A stretch of 64,000 nucleotides of DNA from contig JAFPXH010000005.1 of the NCBI GenBank assembly GCA_017394705.1, forward strand, positions 124,001 through 188,000, read 5' to 3'. A program made the position numbers and the translations under genes. Source of the stretch: Paludibacteraceae bacterium (lineage in GTDB: Bacteria; Bacteroidota; Bacteroidia; Bacteroidales; Paludibacteraceae). Positions 1 through 9,740 of this stretch are shown piece by piece. Position 1 is the stretch's first letter; each line of letters opens with the position of its first letter. The notes beneath the pieces are model-generated. The model did no database searches. It was not told the origin of the DNA and saw nothing but the letters and a program-made list of their open reading frames with translations.

Positions 1-495
1 GCCGTTAGTGATCGCGGGGAAGTGATACTGTCATACCCGTTGCCATTTGCGATGATCCACTATCGCGCGGCGCACGCGTTATACCAATTAGGAGTGCCGC
101 GTATCCCACGAATGTTGACCGAACTGGCGCATAGCCGAACGGGTGTAGATATCCATCCCGCTGCGCAGATTGGCGAGTATTTCTGTATCGACCATGGTAC
201 CGGTGTGGTCATAGGTGAAACGACCATCATCGGTGCGCATGTGGTGTTATACCAAGGCGTGACGCTCGGAGCAAAGAATTTTGAATACGATGAAGAAGGT
301 CGCCCAAAAGACATCCCTCGTCACCCGATTCTCGAGGATCATGTGACAGTCTATTCCAATACTTCCATCCTTGGTCGTGTGCGCATAGGACATGATACGG
401 TCATAGGCGGTAACGTTTGGCTTACCCAAGATGTGCCTGCGAACTCGATTGTTTTGCAAACGAATCCGGAGATTAGATTACTGAATAGAAGATGA
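1..495 (+). CDS. cysE: serine O-acetyltransferase, C-terminal part
   Basis: This protein transfers acetyl from acetyl-CoA to L-serine, the first step of cysteine synthesis in the cytoplasm. The open frame runs in from the left window edge, so the N-terminal helical part is missing and the true start is outside. What is present is the end of the helical domain (SYPLPFAMIHYRAAHALY) and the left-handed beta-helix with hexapeptide repeats. The family active-site signature around DHGTGVVIGET and the loop with YQGVTLGA are both intact. It ends in NRR and its stop overlaps the next start codon (ATGA), which suggests translational coupling with the dehydrogenase downstream. Confidence 0.9.
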   Translation, partial: AVSDRGEVILSYPLPFAMIHYRAAHALYQLGVPRIPRMLTELAHSRTGVDIHPAAQIGEYFCIDHGTGVVIGETTIIGAHVVLYQGVTLGAKNFEYDEEGRPKDIPRHPILEDHVTVYSNTSILGRVRIGHDTVIGGNVWLTQDVPANSIVLQTNPEIRLLNRR

Positions 496-1829
496 GATAT
501 TTTTTAGCTATCATTGGCGGAGGACCGGCTGGTTACACAGCGGCCGAGAAAGCTTCTAAAGCAGGGAAAGATGTCATCCTCTTTGAGCAAAACGCATTAG
601 GAGGCACTTGTCTGAACGTGGGTTGTATTCCTACCAAATCGCTTTTATACAGCGCGAAGCAATATTATAACGCCACGCATGCGCAGAAATACGGTGTGAC
701 AGCGGAGAATGTGGCGTTTGATTTCGGCGCCATGCAGAAACGCAAGACTATCGTCGTTCGCAAACTGGTGGCAGGTATCAAGCAGCGCCTCAATAACGAA
801 CATTGCACGGTGGTGAATGGGCTGGCTCAAATAGTCAGCCGTAACGATTCCAATGTCAGCATAGAATGCAACGGAGAGACGTACGAGGCTGCGAATTTGT
901 TTATCTGCACCGGTTCAACTAACTTCGTGCCGCCTATTCCCGGAATCAAAGAGAATCCTGCCGTGTGGGATAGTACCGATGCGTTGGCGGCTACGGAACT
1001 GCCGAAATCGATTATTATTGTCGGTGGAGGCGTCATCGGAATGGAGTTTGCGACGCTCTATCACGAATTAGGAGTACCCGTGACGGTTATCGAAGCCATG
1101 CCTACTATCCTGCCGAACCTTGACCAGGAAGTGGTACAAATCCTCCTTGATAAATACCGTAAAGCCGGCATCAATATTCTTACGAGCACGAAAGTGGAAT
1201 CGCTGGACGGCGGTAAAGTGACGGCTAATGGCGAAGTCTATGAGGCGGAAAGAATATTGGTAAGTGTGGGTCGTCGTGCTAATCTGCAAGGACTCGAGGC
1301 GCTCAATGATATCGAGTTGGAGCGCGGAGCAATTAAAGTGGATGAATTCTGCAAGACTAACCTGCCGAACGTCTATGCTTGCGGCGATGTGACGGGTAAG
1401 ATTATGTTGGCGCATGTGGCAAGCCGTCAAGCCGAAGTGGCGGTTGGGCGTATGCTGAAACAGATTCCGCTTCAACGTATCGCATATAATGCTATTCCGT
1501 CCGTTGTTTATACGAACCCGGAGATTGCGTCTGTGGGTATCACGGAGCAGCAGGCAGAGTCGATGTCTATTCCTGTAGAAGTGCATCAACTGCCGATGAC
1601 TTTCTCCGGTCGCTTTATGGCGGAGAACGAAGGCGAGACAGGTCTTTGCAAGATGATTATCGATGCCAAGAATCATTCCGTCCTCGGCGTTCATATGATT
1701 GGCAATCCGTGCTCGGAGTTTATCTCTGCAGCCTCTTTTGCCGTGCGTATGGGCTATACGACCGCTGAATTCCAGCAAGTGGTCTTCCCGCATCCTACAG
1801 TAAGTGAAATATTACATGAGATACTATGA
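492..1829 (+). CDS. lpd: dihydrolipoyl dehydrogenase (E3)
   Basis: FAD flavoprotein that reoxidises dihydrolipoamide in 2-oxo-acid dehydrogenase or glycine cleavage complexes. The N-terminal FAD fold (IIGGGPAGYTAAE) is followed by the redox disulfide C40-x4-C45 in GGTCLNVGC. An NAD-binding fold has VGGGVIGMEFA, and the C-terminal dimer domain ends with H434 and E439 in the FPHPTVSEIL catalytic dyad motif. Length 445 aa is normal for the family. It starts within the cysE stop and its own stop overlaps the next start by 4 bases, so three genes are tightly packed. A gcvT gene lies at 28 kb, but no other complex subunit is adjacent. Confidence 0.93.
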   Translation: MRYFLAIIGGGPAGYTAAEKASKAGKDVILFEQNALGGTCLNVGCIPTKSLLYSAKQYYNATHAQKYGVTAENVAFDFGAMQKRKTIVVRKLVAGIKQRLNNEHCTVVNGLAQIVSRNDSNVSIECNGETYEAANLFICTGSTNFVPPIPGIKENPAVWDSTDALAATELPKSIIIVGGGVIGMEFATLYHELGVPVTVIEAMPTILPNLDQEVVQILLDKYRKAGINILTSTKVESLDGGKVTANGEVYEAERILVSVGRRANLQGLEALNDIELERGAIKVDEFCKTNLPNVYACGDVTGKIMLAHVASRQAEVAVGRMLKQIPLQRIAYNAIPSVVYTNPEIASVGITEQQAESMSIPVEVHQLPMTFSGRFMAENEGETGLCKMIIDAKNHSVLGVHMIGNPCSEFISAASFAVRMGYTTAEFQQVVFPHPTVSEILHEIL

Positions 1830-3568
1830 AAAAACATTTATTATTTAGTGTAACGCTCTTTTGTCTGCTGTCCATGACCGTCCTGGCAGAAGAGCTGCCG
1901 GAAGGCTTTTACAACAAAGCCAATGGGCTAAAAGACGGTCAACTTAAGGATACTCTCAAGTCACTTATTCGTGATCATACCGCCATTCCGTATGGCAGTG
2001 GTGCAAACTCTACATGGGGTGTCTTCTATTACTCCGACCGCGATGAAGAGGGTTATTGTATGGATATGTACTGTGACACCTGGTATAAATTCTCCACGCC
2101 TGGTACAGCTGTAACAGGTTGTAATGTGGAACATAGTTTTGCCAAATCCTGGTGGGGAGGAGGCAACAACGATGCCTACAAGGATTGTTATCACCTGAAT
2201 CCATCCAATAGTACGGCCAATAGTGCCCGCAGTAACTACCCACTGGGTGTGCCGGTGAAGGAATTTAAAGATAACACAGGCTCGCTCAAAGTAGGAAAAA
2301 TGCACCATCCGACAATGGATGTGGATTTCTGGGTGTTTGAACCGAAGGATGAATATAAGGGTGACTTTGCGCGTGCGTATTTCTACATGGCTACGTGTTA
2401 CGGACATTGGTCAAACGGACAAATTGACCCGGTTCTTTCCCAATACAATGGTTGGCGGCTGGATAACAAAGATGTGGGGTCAAAATTCGCCATGCAGAAC
2501 GATAACTATCTGGAGTTCCAACCTTGGGAACAAGAAGTGCTTATTGCATGGCATCGTCAGGACCCTGTCTCCGTCAAGGAGATCAAGCGTGCGGATGCTG
2601 TCTCGAATTTCCAGCATAACCGTAACCCGTTTATTGACTATCCGTATCTGGCGGAGTTTATATGGGGTGAGAAAGCCGGTGAAGAACTCAATCTGGCGGA
2701 TCTGATGGGCTCGTTTGAGCAGGACTTTGTTCCAGGACAGAGTAACGGCTGGCGAGGCGATGTCACGCCCGTAACGCCGAAACCCAAATATGGCGTTACC
2801 TGGTCGGTGAACGGCGAAGAGATATATGTAGATTCGATTACGGAGAATAAGAAAGTAACTGCACTCCCCGAGACGCCTGAGTCGTGCTCTACCGAGAGTA
2901 CGGAGTTCATGGGATGGACCACCAGCCCGATTGATGGTGTGCAAGATGAGGCACCTGAACGACTCTATACCACAGTAGCTCAGATCCCCGCCGTCACGGC
3001 TGACGTGACCTACTATGCTGTCTTTGCGCATAAGACAATAGAGGAGGGTGGAGATGTGCTTAAAGAAGTTACTTTTACCTTTACCAAGACGGAGACCACC
3101 GTTACGCAAGATAACGTCTCTGTCACGTTTGCGAAAGCAGGAGGCAGCAACGAACCGAAATATTACGATAGTGGTAGTGCGATCCGTTGCTATGCTAAAA
3201 ATACCATTACTGTTTCTGCGCCGGAGGTTAACTCTATAGAGTTCACGTTTGGTTCAGGCGACGGCTCGAACGAGATCAATGTTAATGTGGGTACCTTCTC
3301 CGATAAAGTGTGGACAGGAAATGCCGATGAAGTGGTATTTACTATTGGCGGTTCCAGCGGTCACCGGCGTATAGCAGGAATGAAAGTGGTATATAATGGC
3401 CAAGGTTCATCTGTGGTATATGGTAATTATCTTACCTCGTGCTCAGGTACGCAGGACATCGATTGTCCGTGTCATGCACCCGTTGCGCGGAAGATTATCG
3501 TTGATGGACAGATGGCAATTATGCTCGGCGAACAAACCTACACCATCACCGGCCAACGAATGAAATAA
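1826..3568 (+). CDS. secreted endonuclease I family nuclease with C-terminal tail
   Basis: Predicted exported nuclease (580 aa). A signal peptide (MKKHLLFSVTLFCLLSMTVLA) precedes an endonuclease I (EndA/NucM-like) domain at roughly residues 25-290. It carries the catalytic-type NVEHSFAKSWWGG motif near residue 100, an HLNPSN...ARSNYPLG motif and KGDFARAYFYM. Next comes an InlB/Listeria-Bacteroides-type repeat (about 330-410, ending VTYYAVFA), a beta-sandwich-like segment, and a 27-residue tail (ARKIIVDGQM...GQRMK) shared with four other proteins in this window. It likely acts outside the cell on DNA as nutrient or in biofilm. The start overlaps the lpd stop (ATGA). A paralogue lies at 16.1-17.9 kb. 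Confidence 0.85.
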   Translation: MKKHLLFSVTLFCLLSMTVLAEELPEGFYNKANGLKDGQLKDTLKSLIRDHTAIPYGSGANSTWGVFYYSDRDEEGYCMDMYCDTWYKFSTPGTAVTGCNVEHSFAKSWWGGGNNDAYKDCYHLNPSNSTANSARSNYPLGVPVKEFKDNTGSLKVGKMHHPTMDVDFWVFEPKDEYKGDFARAYFYMATCYGHWSNGQIDPVLSQYNGWRLDNKDVGSKFAMQNDNYLEFQPWEQEVLIAWHRQDPVSVKEIKRADAVSNFQHNRNPFIDYPYLAEFIWGEKAGEELNLADLMGSFEQDFVPGQSNGWRGDVTPVTPKPKYGVTWSVNGEEIYVDSITENKKVTALPETPESCSTESTEFMGWTTSPIDGVQDEAPERLYTTVAQIPAVTADVTYYAVFAHKTIEEGGDVLKEVTFTFTKTETTVTQDNVSVTFAKAGGSNEPKYYDSGSAIRCYAKNTITVSAPEVNSIEFTFGSGDGSNEINVNVGTFSDKVWTGNADEVVFTIGGSSGHRRIAGMKVVYNGQGSSVVYGNYLTSCSGTQDIDCPCHAPVARKIIVDGQMAIMLGEQTYTITGQRMK

Positions 3569-3570
3569 GC

Positions 3571-3612
3571 AATCACAAATAACAAATCATAAATATTAAA
3601 TTAAAAATTTAA
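3571..3612. repeat. AT-rich short-period repeat before mutA
   Basis: The 48-base gap between the nuclease and mutA is built from degenerate copies of an AAATmA-type word (cacaaataacaaatcataaat). It belongs to the class of low-complexity intergenic repeats seen at many gene borders in this window. No clear promoter lies inside it. Confidence 0.5.
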
Positions 3613-3616
3613 TCAC

Positions 3617-5545
3617 ATGGCAGACAACAAAGTAAACATGTTAGCGGATTTTGCTCCGGTCTCCACGCAAGTATGGAAGGACAAGATCATCGCTGACCTG
3701 AAAGGTGCCGACTTCGACAAGAAGTTGGTATGGCGCACGCCGGAAGGATTCAACGTGCAGCCGTTCTACCGCCGTGAGGACCTCAAAGGCCTGAAGACCA
3801 CCGTCTCTGCGCCCGGTCAGTTCCCCTACGTTCGCGGTACGCGTACAAACAACGAATGGGCAATCCGCCAGAACATCTGCGCTTGCAAGAACGCCCGCAA
3901 GGCTAATGCGAAAGCGCTGGAGGTGCTCAACAAAGGTATCACATCTCTCGGTTTCTGTCTCGACAAAGACAAACTGACGTACAACTTCATCAAAACGCTT
4001 CTCAACGGCGTTTATGCACCGGCGGTGGCGATCAACTTCTCTATCTGCGCCTGCGCAGCGCCGAAGCTGGCAAACATCCTCGTGCGTTACTACGGCCGTA
4101 TGGGTTATGACACCAAGGGCCTCATCGGTTCGATTAACGTGGACCCAATCAAGAACATGCTCCTCAAAGGCAAAGCCCTGACCCGCGAGCAGGTATCGGA
4201 GAAGATCGCCGAGACCGTCAAAGCAGCAAAATCGCTGCCGGGTTACCGCGTAGTGGGTGTCAACAGCGTTGTTCTCAACAACTCCGGCGCATATGCTGCA
4301 CAGGAACTGGCTTACGCCCTCGCTTGGGGTGCCGAGTACATGACGATGCTGACCGAAGCCGGTGTGCCCAACTACCGCGCTGCCAATGCTATCCGTTTCA
4401 ACATGGGTATCGGCGGCAACTACTTCATGGAGATCGCTAAGTTCCGTGCAGGCCGTCTGCTGTGGGCAAAGATCGTAGAGGCATACAAAGCGCCTATCTT
4501 CACCACCGCCCTCCGCAATGCGGCTAAGATGAACGTCAGTGCCGAGACCAGCCGTTTCAACATGACTATTTTTGATGCGTATGTGAACCTTCTCCGCACG
4601 CAGACCGAGACGATGTCTGCTGCCCTTGCAGGCGTGGATGAGATCACCGTTACGCCGTTCGATATCACCTACGAGCGTCCGACGGATTTCTCCGAGCGTA
4701 TCGCCCGCAACCAGCAGCTGCTTCTCAAAGAGGAGGCGCACTTCGACAAGATCGTGGACCCGGCTGCCGGTTCGTATTATCTGGAGAACCTGACGGCGTC
4801 CATCGCTGCCGAGGCTTGGAAGCAGTTCTTGGCTATTCAGGAGCAGGGCGGTATGTACCAGATGGTTGCCGAGGGCAAGGTACAGGAGCACATGGCGGCT
4901 AACCTCAAAGCGCGTCTCAACGACGTAGCCAAACGCAAAGAGGTGCTGCTCGGTTCCAACCAGTTCCCGAACTTCACCGAGAAAGCCGGTAAGAAGATCA
5001 AAGCCGACGCCGGTGCTTGCAGTAGTATTTGCACGTGCAAGACGGATAAGAAGCAGGCTGCTTGCGGTTGCGGTAGTTCTTGCGAGAACGCGCTGCCGAC
5101 GCTGCCCGTAGCACGTGCTGCCGAAGAGTTCGAAGCACTGCGCTTAGAGACCGAAGCAGCTAAGAAACAGCCGGTTGCGTTCATGCTCACCATCGGTAAC
5201 CTCGCTATGCGTATCGCGCGTGCGCAGTTCAGTTGTAACTTCCTCGCGTGCGCAGGATACAAGGTCATCGACAACAACGGTTTTGCCACTATCGCCGAAG
5301 GAATCAAGGCGGCCCGCAAGGCGAAGGCGGACATCATCGTCCTCTGTTCGTCTGACGACGAGTACGCCGACCTCGCGCCGAAGGCATGGAAGAAGCTGCA
5401 GGGCAAGAAAGAGCTCTTCATCGTTGCCGGTGCTCCGGCTTGTATGGAGGACCTCCAGAAGCTCGGCATCCAGAACTTCATCCACGTCCGTTGCAACGTC
5501 CTCGAGACACTCAAATCGTTTAACCAACAACTTCTTAAAAAATAA
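3617..5545 (+). CDS. mutA: methylmalonyl-CoA mutase, small subunit
   Basis: Non-catalytic small subunit of the B12-dependent mutase that interconverts succinyl-CoA and (R)-methylmalonyl-CoA in the succinate-propionate pathway. The 642-aa chain has the TIM-barrel part ([20 protein letters not shown]; later [12 protein letters not shown]) and a C-terminal B12-like domain. That domain lacks the DxHxxG cobalamin motif, as expected for this subunit. Odd feature: a linker insert with six cysteines at residues 468, 472, 474, 483, 485 and 489 (CxxxCxC...CxCxxxC), placed between the two domains. Codon use is strongly biased, as in a highly expressed gene. Five bases separate it from mutB. Confidence 0.95.
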   Translation: MADNKVNMLADFAPVSTQVWKDKIIADLKGADFDKKLVWRTPEGFNVQPFYRREDLKGLKTTVSAPGQFPYVRGTRTNNEWAIRQNICACKNARKANAKALEVLNKGITSLGFCLDKDKLTYNFIKTLLNGVYAPAVAINFSICACAAPKLANILVRYYGRMGYDTKGLIGSINVDPIKNMLLKGKALTREQVSEKIAETVKAAKSLPGYRVVGVNSVVLNNSGAYAAQELAYALAWGAEYMTMLTEAGVPNYRAANAIRFNMGIGGNYFMEIAKFRAGRLLWAKIVEAYKAPIFTTALRNAAKMNVSAETSRFNMTIFDAYVNLLRTQTETMSAALAGVDEITVTPFDITYERPTDFSERIARNQQLLLKEEAHFDKIVDPAAGSYYLENLTASIAAEAWKQFLAIQEQGGMYQMVAEGKVQEHMAANLKARLNDVAKRKEVLLGSNQFPNFTEKAGKKIKADAGACSSICTCKTDKKQAACGCGSSCENALPTLPVARAAEEFEALRLETEAAKKQPVAFMLTIGNLAMRIARAQFSCNFLACAGYKVIDNNGFATIAEGIKAARKAKADIIVLCSSDDEYADLAPKAWKKLQGKKELFIVAGAPACMEDLQKLGIQNFIHVRCNVLETLKSFNQQLLKK

Positions 5546-5550
5546 TCGCT

Positions 5551-7692
5551 ATGAAGCCGAATTTTAAAGATATCAACATTAAGCAAGTTTCGGCCAGCAA
5601 GGTTGTTGGCCCGAACAACGCCGACTGGCAGACGCCGGAGCTCATCGACGTCAAGCCGATCTATACCAAAGAGGACCTCAAAGGTATGGAGCACCTCGAC
5701 TACGTGTCCGGAATCCCGCCGTTCCTCCGTGGCCCGTACAGTGCCATGTATCCTCTCCGCCCTTGGACCATCCGCCAGTATGCCGGATTCTCCACCGCAG
5801 AGGAGTCCAACGCCTTCTACCGCCGCAACCTCGCGTCCGGTCAGAAAGGTCTGTCTGTCGCTTTTGACCTCCCGACCCACCGTGGCTACAACGCCGATAA
5901 CATGCGTGTGGTTGGTGACGTCGGCAAAGCAGGTGTGTCTATCTGCTCGCTGGAGGATATGAAAGTCCTCTTCGCAGGTATTCCTTTGAACAAGATGTCC
6001 GTCTCCATGACCATGAACGGCGCCGTGCTGCCAATCCTCGCGTTCTATATCAACGCCGGACTCGAGCAGGGTGCCAAACTGGAGGAGATGGCAGGTACCA
6101 TCCAGAACGATATCCTCAAGGAGTTCATGGTGCGCAACACCTATATCTATCCGCCTAAGTTCTCCATGAAGATCATCGCCGATATCTTCGAATATACCTC
6201 GCAGAACATGCCTAAGTTCAACTCCATCTCCATCTCCGGTTACCACATGCAGGAGGCCGGTGCTACCGCAGATATCGAGTTGGCTTACACGCTTGCCGAC
6301 GGTATGGAGTACCTCCGCGCAGGTGTCAACGCCGGCATGGATGTGGATACGTTCGCACCGCGTCTCAGCTTCTTCTGGGCCATCGGTATGAACCATTTCA
6401 TGGAGATTGCCAAGATGCGTGCAGGCCGTATGTTGTGGGCGAAGATCGTGAAGTCTTTCGGTGCCAAGAACCCCAAATCCATGGCGCTCCGAACGCACAG
6501 CCAGACCTCCGGTTGGTCGCTCACCGAGCAAGATCCGTTCAACAACGTCGGTCGTACCTGTATCGAGGCGATGGGAGCTGCACTCGGTCACACCCAGTCG
6601 CTCCATACCAACGCACTCGACGAGGCTATCGCGCTGCCGACGGACTTCTCCGCACGTATCGCACGTAACACCCAGATCTACATCCAGGAGGAGACCAAGG
6701 TCTGCAAGGAGATCGACCCGTGGGGTGGTTCCTATTACGTAGAATCGCTCACCAAGGAACTCATGGACAAGGCGTGGGCACATATCCAGGAGATCGAGAA
6801 ACTCGGCGGTATGGCAGCAGCTATCGAGACCGGTATCCCCAAGATGCGTATCGAGGAAGCTGCCGCACGTACCCAGGCGCGTATCGACTCCGGCAAACAG
6901 AAGATCATCGGTATCAACGAGTATCGTCTGGAGCACGAAGACCCGATTGACATTCTCGAGATTGATAACACAGCCGTTCGTGAGCAGCAGTTAGCCCGCC
7001 TCAACGAACTCCGTGCTAACCGCGACGAGAAAGCCGTCCAGGCCGCTCTTGCCGAGATCACCGAGTCCGTACAGAAATGGGCTGACGGAGGCAAGGGTGA
7101 GAACCTCTTGGCTCTTGCGGTTAAGGCTGCAGGCTTGCGAGCAAGCTTGGGCGAAATCTCCGACGCCTGCGAGAAAGTCGTAGGACGTTATAAAGCAACC
7201 ATCAGAACTATTTCAGGCGTGTACGCTTCAGGTACTAAGAACGACGATAACTTCCAGGAAGCTTGTCGTCTCACGGCAGAGTTTGCCAAGAAAGAAGGTC
7301 GTCAACCCCGTATCATGATTGCCAAAATGGGACAGGACGGCCACGATCGTGGAGCCAAAGTGGTTGCCACCGGTTATGCCGATTGCGGCTTTGATGTCGA
7401 TATGGGACCCTTGTTCCAGACTCCGGCAGAGGCAGCCAAACAGGCGGTGGAGAACGACGTCCATGTACTGGGTGTCTCCAGCCTCGCGGCAGGTCACAAG
7501 ACCCTCATCCCGCAGGTCATCGAGGAGCTCAAGAAACTCGGCCGTCCGGATATCATGGTGACGGCAGGTGGTGTCATCCCCGCGCAGGACTACGACTTCT
7601 TGTACAAAGCCGGTGTCGCCGCCATCTTCGGCCCCGGCACCCCGGTTGCCTATTCGGCGAAAGTGGTTATGCAATTATTGATGCAAGAGTAA
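5551..7692 (+). CDS. mutB: methylmalonyl-CoA mutase, large catalytic subunit
   Basis: Catalytic, cobalamin-binding subunit (713 aa) pairing with MutA. The substrate barrel includes [11 protein letters not shown] and the signature for CoA binding. The C-terminal B12 domain has D596-G-H598-D-R-G, where the histidine is the lower cobalt ligand. The last 98 residues are duplicated elsewhere: an intact direct copy at 22,308-22,601 and a decayed inverted copy at 21,887-22,205. Codon use appears less biased in about 7,100-7,400 than in the rest of the gene, which would fit a recombined 3' end, though this is only an impression. An intrinsic terminator follows. Confidence 0.96.
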   Translation: MKPNFKDINIKQVSASKVVGPNNADWQTPELIDVKPIYTKEDLKGMEHLDYVSGIPPFLRGPYSAMYPLRPWTIRQYAGFSTAEESNAFYRRNLASGQKGLSVAFDLPTHRGYNADNMRVVGDVGKAGVSICSLEDMKVLFAGIPLNKMSVSMTMNGAVLPILAFYINAGLEQGAKLEEMAGTIQNDILKEFMVRNTYIYPPKFSMKIIADIFEYTSQNMPKFNSISISGYHMQEAGATADIELAYTLADGMEYLRAGVNAGMDVDTFAPRLSFFWAIGMNHFMEIAKMRAGRMLWAKIVKSFGAKNPKSMALRTHSQTSGWSLTEQDPFNNVGRTCIEAMGAALGHTQSLHTNALDEAIALPTDFSARIARNTQIYIQEETKVCKEIDPWGGSYYVESLTKELMDKAWAHIQEIEKLGGMAAAIETGIPKMRIEEAAARTQARIDSGKQKIIGINEYRLEHEDPIDILEIDNTAVREQQLARLNELRANRDEKAVQAALAEITESVQKWADGGKGENLLALAVKAAGLRASLGEISDACEKVVGRYKATIRTISGVYASGTKNDDNFQEACRLTAEFAKKEGRQPRIMIAKMGQDGHDRGAKVVATGYADCGFDVDMGPLFQTPAEAAKQAVENDVHVLGVSSLAAGHKTLIPQVIEELKKLGRPDIMVTAGGVIPAQDYDFLYKAGVAAIFGPGTPVAYSAKVVMQLLMQE

Positions 7693-7830
7693 TTCTTGTC
7701 TCTCTCGGATAATTGAGGGCTGGTTACCTTTGGGTTCCAGCCCTCTTTATTTTTGCCATTCCTCGTCTCGAAAATGAGTATCTCAACCGACAAATATTTA
7801 TTATAAGTCGCTTCGCTCCAAAAAGGGGGA
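7381..7830. repeat. left inverted repeat (mutB tail plus 3' flank)
   Basis: This segment comprises the last 310 bases of mutB and about 140 bases downstream. Read in reverse complement it matches 21,740-22,205. Shared landmarks in order are TTACTCTTGCATCA at the mutB stop, ATTATCCGAGAGAGAC, ATGGCAAAAA, ATATTTGTCGGTTGAG and CTCTTTCCCCC. The coding part here is intact and the other copy is decayed. Confidence 0.8.
7715..7754 (+). terminator. intrinsic terminator of mutAB
   Basis: A perfect 9-bp stem GAGGGCTGG / CCAGCCCTC with a 13-base loop is followed by TTTATTTTT. It lies 23 bases after the mutB stop and would end the mutAB transcript. Confidence 0.85.
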
Positions 7831-8179
7831 AAGAGAAGCGCTTCGCTTTTAAATAATTACTATCGGTCGGATGTTAACATTTTTGCATAGTAGTTCGCTG
7901 TGTTTGTATTCTTTGCCTTTCCTCGTGTTGGCTTGCGGTGTAGGCGGATTACCGCTGCGCCGGTACTCTCTCCACGTTCGTGCCGTGTGGGTTCTCATAT
8001 CCGTCTCGCTTTGCGTCGCCCGCCCGTATATGACAACGGACCATGCGGATGTAACGGGTGTTCTGTGCGCGCTATCTCCGTTAGCGCGTTTTTCTTCGTC
8101 AATTACGTCCAAATTTAATTTGGACATACAGCAAAGGGGAGCCGTTACGCTCCCCTTCCGTCCATAGTTTTTAGCGGTG
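7755..8179. other. non-coding stretch between mutB and the phage-like cluster
   Basis: I see no convincing gene here. It holds the outer part of the left inverted repeat (to about 7,830) and a GC-rich block at 7,920-8,100 with no recognisable product on either strand. It also contains a small hairpin GCGCTA/TAGCGC followed by TTTTTC on the plus strand near 8,078-8,100, the perfect palindrome GTCCAAATTTAATTTGGAC (8,107-8,125), and a stem GGGGAGC/GCTCCCC at 8,136-8,155. That last stem may end transcripts of the minus-strand cluster. The GC-rich block could be an RNA gene or the remains of one, but this cannot be decided by eye. Confidence 0.5.
8107..8125. promoter_or_regulatory. 19-bp perfect palindrome containing TTTGGAC
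   Basis: GTCCAAATTTAATTTGGAC has 9-bp perfect arms around a central T. The half-site TTTGGAC is the same word that is repeated five times at 11,997-12,068 at the other side of the small-gene cluster. This suggests that one DNA-binding protein of the element recognises both places. Confidence 0.55.
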
Positions 8180-8368
8180 CTAATTTTTCTTCACACCTTG
8201 GTACTCTTCGACCGTCTTGGTCGTGATTGTAGTGGTCGTTTTCGTGCTGTCGCCTACCTGCGTGTAGGTCGCGCTCGTGGTGATTGTGCGCCAAGCCTTG
8301 CAACTCGTCATGCCCGCGCACACCGCCATGCTAATAAGCATCGCTAATGCGAATAAAAGTTTTCTCAT
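8180..8368 (-). CDS. small lipoprotein
   Basis: 62-residue protein with a short hydrophobic signal and cysteines at 17 and 23 (SMAVC and GMTSC) that could serve as lipidation site. A Thr-rich polar region follows. It overlaps the end of the DUF5675-type gene upstream by 38 bases and is the last gene of the cluster. Small lipoproteins beside a holin-like gene are often lysis (spanin-like) proteins in phages, so a lysis role is possible. That is inference from position, not from sequence similarity. Confidence 0.6.
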   Translation of the reverse strand: MRKLLFALAMLISMAVCAGMTSCKAWRTITTSATYTQVGDSTKTTTTITTKTVEEYQGVKKN

Positions 8369-8678
8369 CTTTCTTTGCGTTTTTAGTTAGTAACTCTTTG
8401 ATGATTTCTACACCTTTCGGTGTCATGAGGATGCACCCTTTCGAATGCTCGGGTATCGTCCCGCAATGTATCCGAATGCCGGATCTGCTTTTGACCCCGT
8501 CTACCAGCGGCATCATCTTCTTAAACCGCGGCGACCATGTCATCTTTAGCTCATACTTGCCTTTTGGGATAATAAACTCTGCATTCTCCAAGGTTGGTAA
8601 TACATGCGCCGTACCGATAATCGTCCCGCGTACAGCCTTGCCAATGCGACTAAGTCTCTTCATGTGGATGGTTGCCAT
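8331..8678 (-). CDS. DUF5675-like protein
   Basis: About 115 residues. The segment KGKYELKMTWSPRFKKMMPL, then SRSGIRIHCGTIPEHSKGCILM, matches the DUF5675 pattern as I know it (glycine-tyrosine, SP.F, RSGI.IH.G, GCI). This family is common in phages and mobile islands of Bacteroidetes, typically near lysis genes, and its biochemical function is unknown to me. I chose ATG 8,678 because GGAAGAG lies just upstream and it keeps overlap with the previous stop (8,650) small. ATG 8,663 is the alternative. Confidence 0.7.
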   Translation of the reverse strand: MATIHMKRLSRIGKAVRGTIIGTAHVLPTLENAEFIIPKGKYELKMTWSPRFKKMMPLVDGVKSRSGIRIHCGTIPEHSKGCILMTPKGVEIIKELLTKNAKKDEKTFIRISDAY

Positions 8679-8868
8679 GCTTACTCTTCCATTTGTAAGT
8701 GTAGTCAATCCCGAATAACGCTCCCGCGAATGTCGCCACCTCGCCGAAGCCTACTAACAGGCTCTCATGAATCTCGCCCTGCGGAGCGATAAACGCCCCG
8801 CAGAACAAGAGCACTAATCCGCCGATAGAAAGCACAGCCGCAGTGATTAACTGGATGTTAGCTTTCAT
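8650..8868 (-). CDS. holin-like two-helix membrane protein
   Basis: 72 residues with two hydrophobic helices (LITAAVLSIGGLVLLFCGAF and LVGFGEVATFAGALFGIDYT) and a charged His-rich C-terminus. The start at 8,868 is fixed by an unusually strong ribosome binding site (AAAGGAGG, 7 bases upstream), rare in this window. Size, topology and neighbours suggest a holin or other phage membrane protein. No catalytic motif is visible. Confidence 0.6.
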   Translation of the reverse strand: MKANIQLITAAVLSIGGLVLLFCGAFIAPQGEIHESLLVGFGEVATFAGALFGIDYTYKWKSKHGNHPHEET

Positions 8869-8884
8869 AGGCCACCTCCTTTCG

Positions 8885-9298
8885 TTAAGGACGCGGATGC
8901 TGAGCGTCATACTCCAGACCGCAGATGTGCCAGTAGTATGCCCTCATGGTCTTTATGCCGCGCGGATTGTTGCGCTGAGCAATAAAGTCCATTTGGTCTT
9001 GAGTAATCTTACTCAGGTCTTTGCGACGGTTATCCACCATCTCTGCGATTGCTTGGAATCGCGAACGAGCCCAAACAGCATTCGTGCTGCTCGACTTTGT
9101 AAAGTTCGACTCGTCACGCAAGTAAATGCGGTTGCACGAATCGCTCGTGGTCGCAGCCCTACGGTGCGTCGCCAACAGCATTCGACCATGTTTGTGCGGC
9201 TCTTTCTTTCCGCACTTGCACAATGCGCCGGATACATAATCAATTCCGGCTTGCCATGCTACTTTTGCCATTTCGTTAAGATTTAGATTGTTTGACAT
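8885..9298 (-). CDS. unknown protein of phage-like cluster
   Basis: 137 residues, not recognised. It has a CxC motif and His cluster near the N-terminus (CKCGKKEPHKH), a basic middle (RKDLSK) and no signal or membrane segment. It starts 5 bases after the stop of the 103-residue gene upstream and ends 16 bases before the strong Shine-Dalgarno of the holin-like gene, so it belongs to the same late transcript. ATG 9,271 (MAKVAWQ) is an alternative start. Confidence 0.6.
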   Translation of the reverse strand: MSNNLNLNEMAKVAWQAGIDYVSGALCKCGKKEPHKHGRMLLATHRRAATTSDSCNRIYLRDESNFTKSSSTNAVWARSRFQAIAEMVDNRRKDLSKITQDQMDFIAQRNNPRGIKTMRAYYWHICGLEYDAQHPRP

Positions 9299-9303
9299 TT
9301 AGG

Positions 9304-9615
9304 TTAACTGAGTTTTGCGTACTCTTGCGCGAACATATACCCGCGAAGCGAGGCATATTTCTTTTGGTTCGCAAACGCGGTCGCGTAAGCGGTCTTCTGC
9401 TCTTCGGTCAGCGCATTAACAGCCGCAATCGCCTGACGGAACTTCGTCTGACGAGCCAACTCATCCGCGCTAAACGGTTTCTTCGCCAAATCACGAGGAT
9501 TACAGATTTTACCCGTGTACAGGGTATCACCTTTCTTTGCGAAATAAACATCGGAGTGTTCGCAGATCTTGCCGCTATACGACTTGACCATCTCAATAGG
9601 AACATACTTTGCCAT
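9304..9615 (-). CDS. unknown 103-aa protein of phage-like cluster
   Basis: Not recognised. The N-terminal half (MAKYVPIEMVKSYSGKICEH) looks like a compact beta-rich fold with two cysteines, and the C-terminal half is helical (ELARQTKFRQAIAAVNALT). It is the first gene after the promoter at 9,741-9,771 and is followed directly by the 137-residue gene. Its position at the head of the late-type transcript would fit a structural or morphogenesis protein, but nothing in the sequence proves that. Confidence 0.6.
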   Translation of the reverse strand: MAKYVPIEMVKSYSGKICEHSDVYFAKKGDTLYTGKICNPRDLAKKPFSADELARQTKFRQAIAAVNALTEEQKTAYATAFANQKKYASLRGYMFAQEYAKLS

Positions 9616-9740
9616 AATAGTTAAAGTTTGGTTTAGTTAATAATGTTAATTCTGTCATTTAGCCGAGGTTAAGCAGACCTTAAGCCGAGGTTAGACGTCC
9701 TCTCTCCGCTCTGTCCGCGCCTCTTTTTCAAACGACGGTG

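Noticed and set aside
1068..1793. Long antisense frame in lpd
   Set aside because: Shadow of the real gene due to codon bias; the same holds for long antisense frames in mutA, mutB and ppdK.
7871..8167. Plus-strand 98-residue frame
   Set aside because: No recognisable composition, no promoter, and it overlaps palindromes; probably chance in GC-rich DNA.
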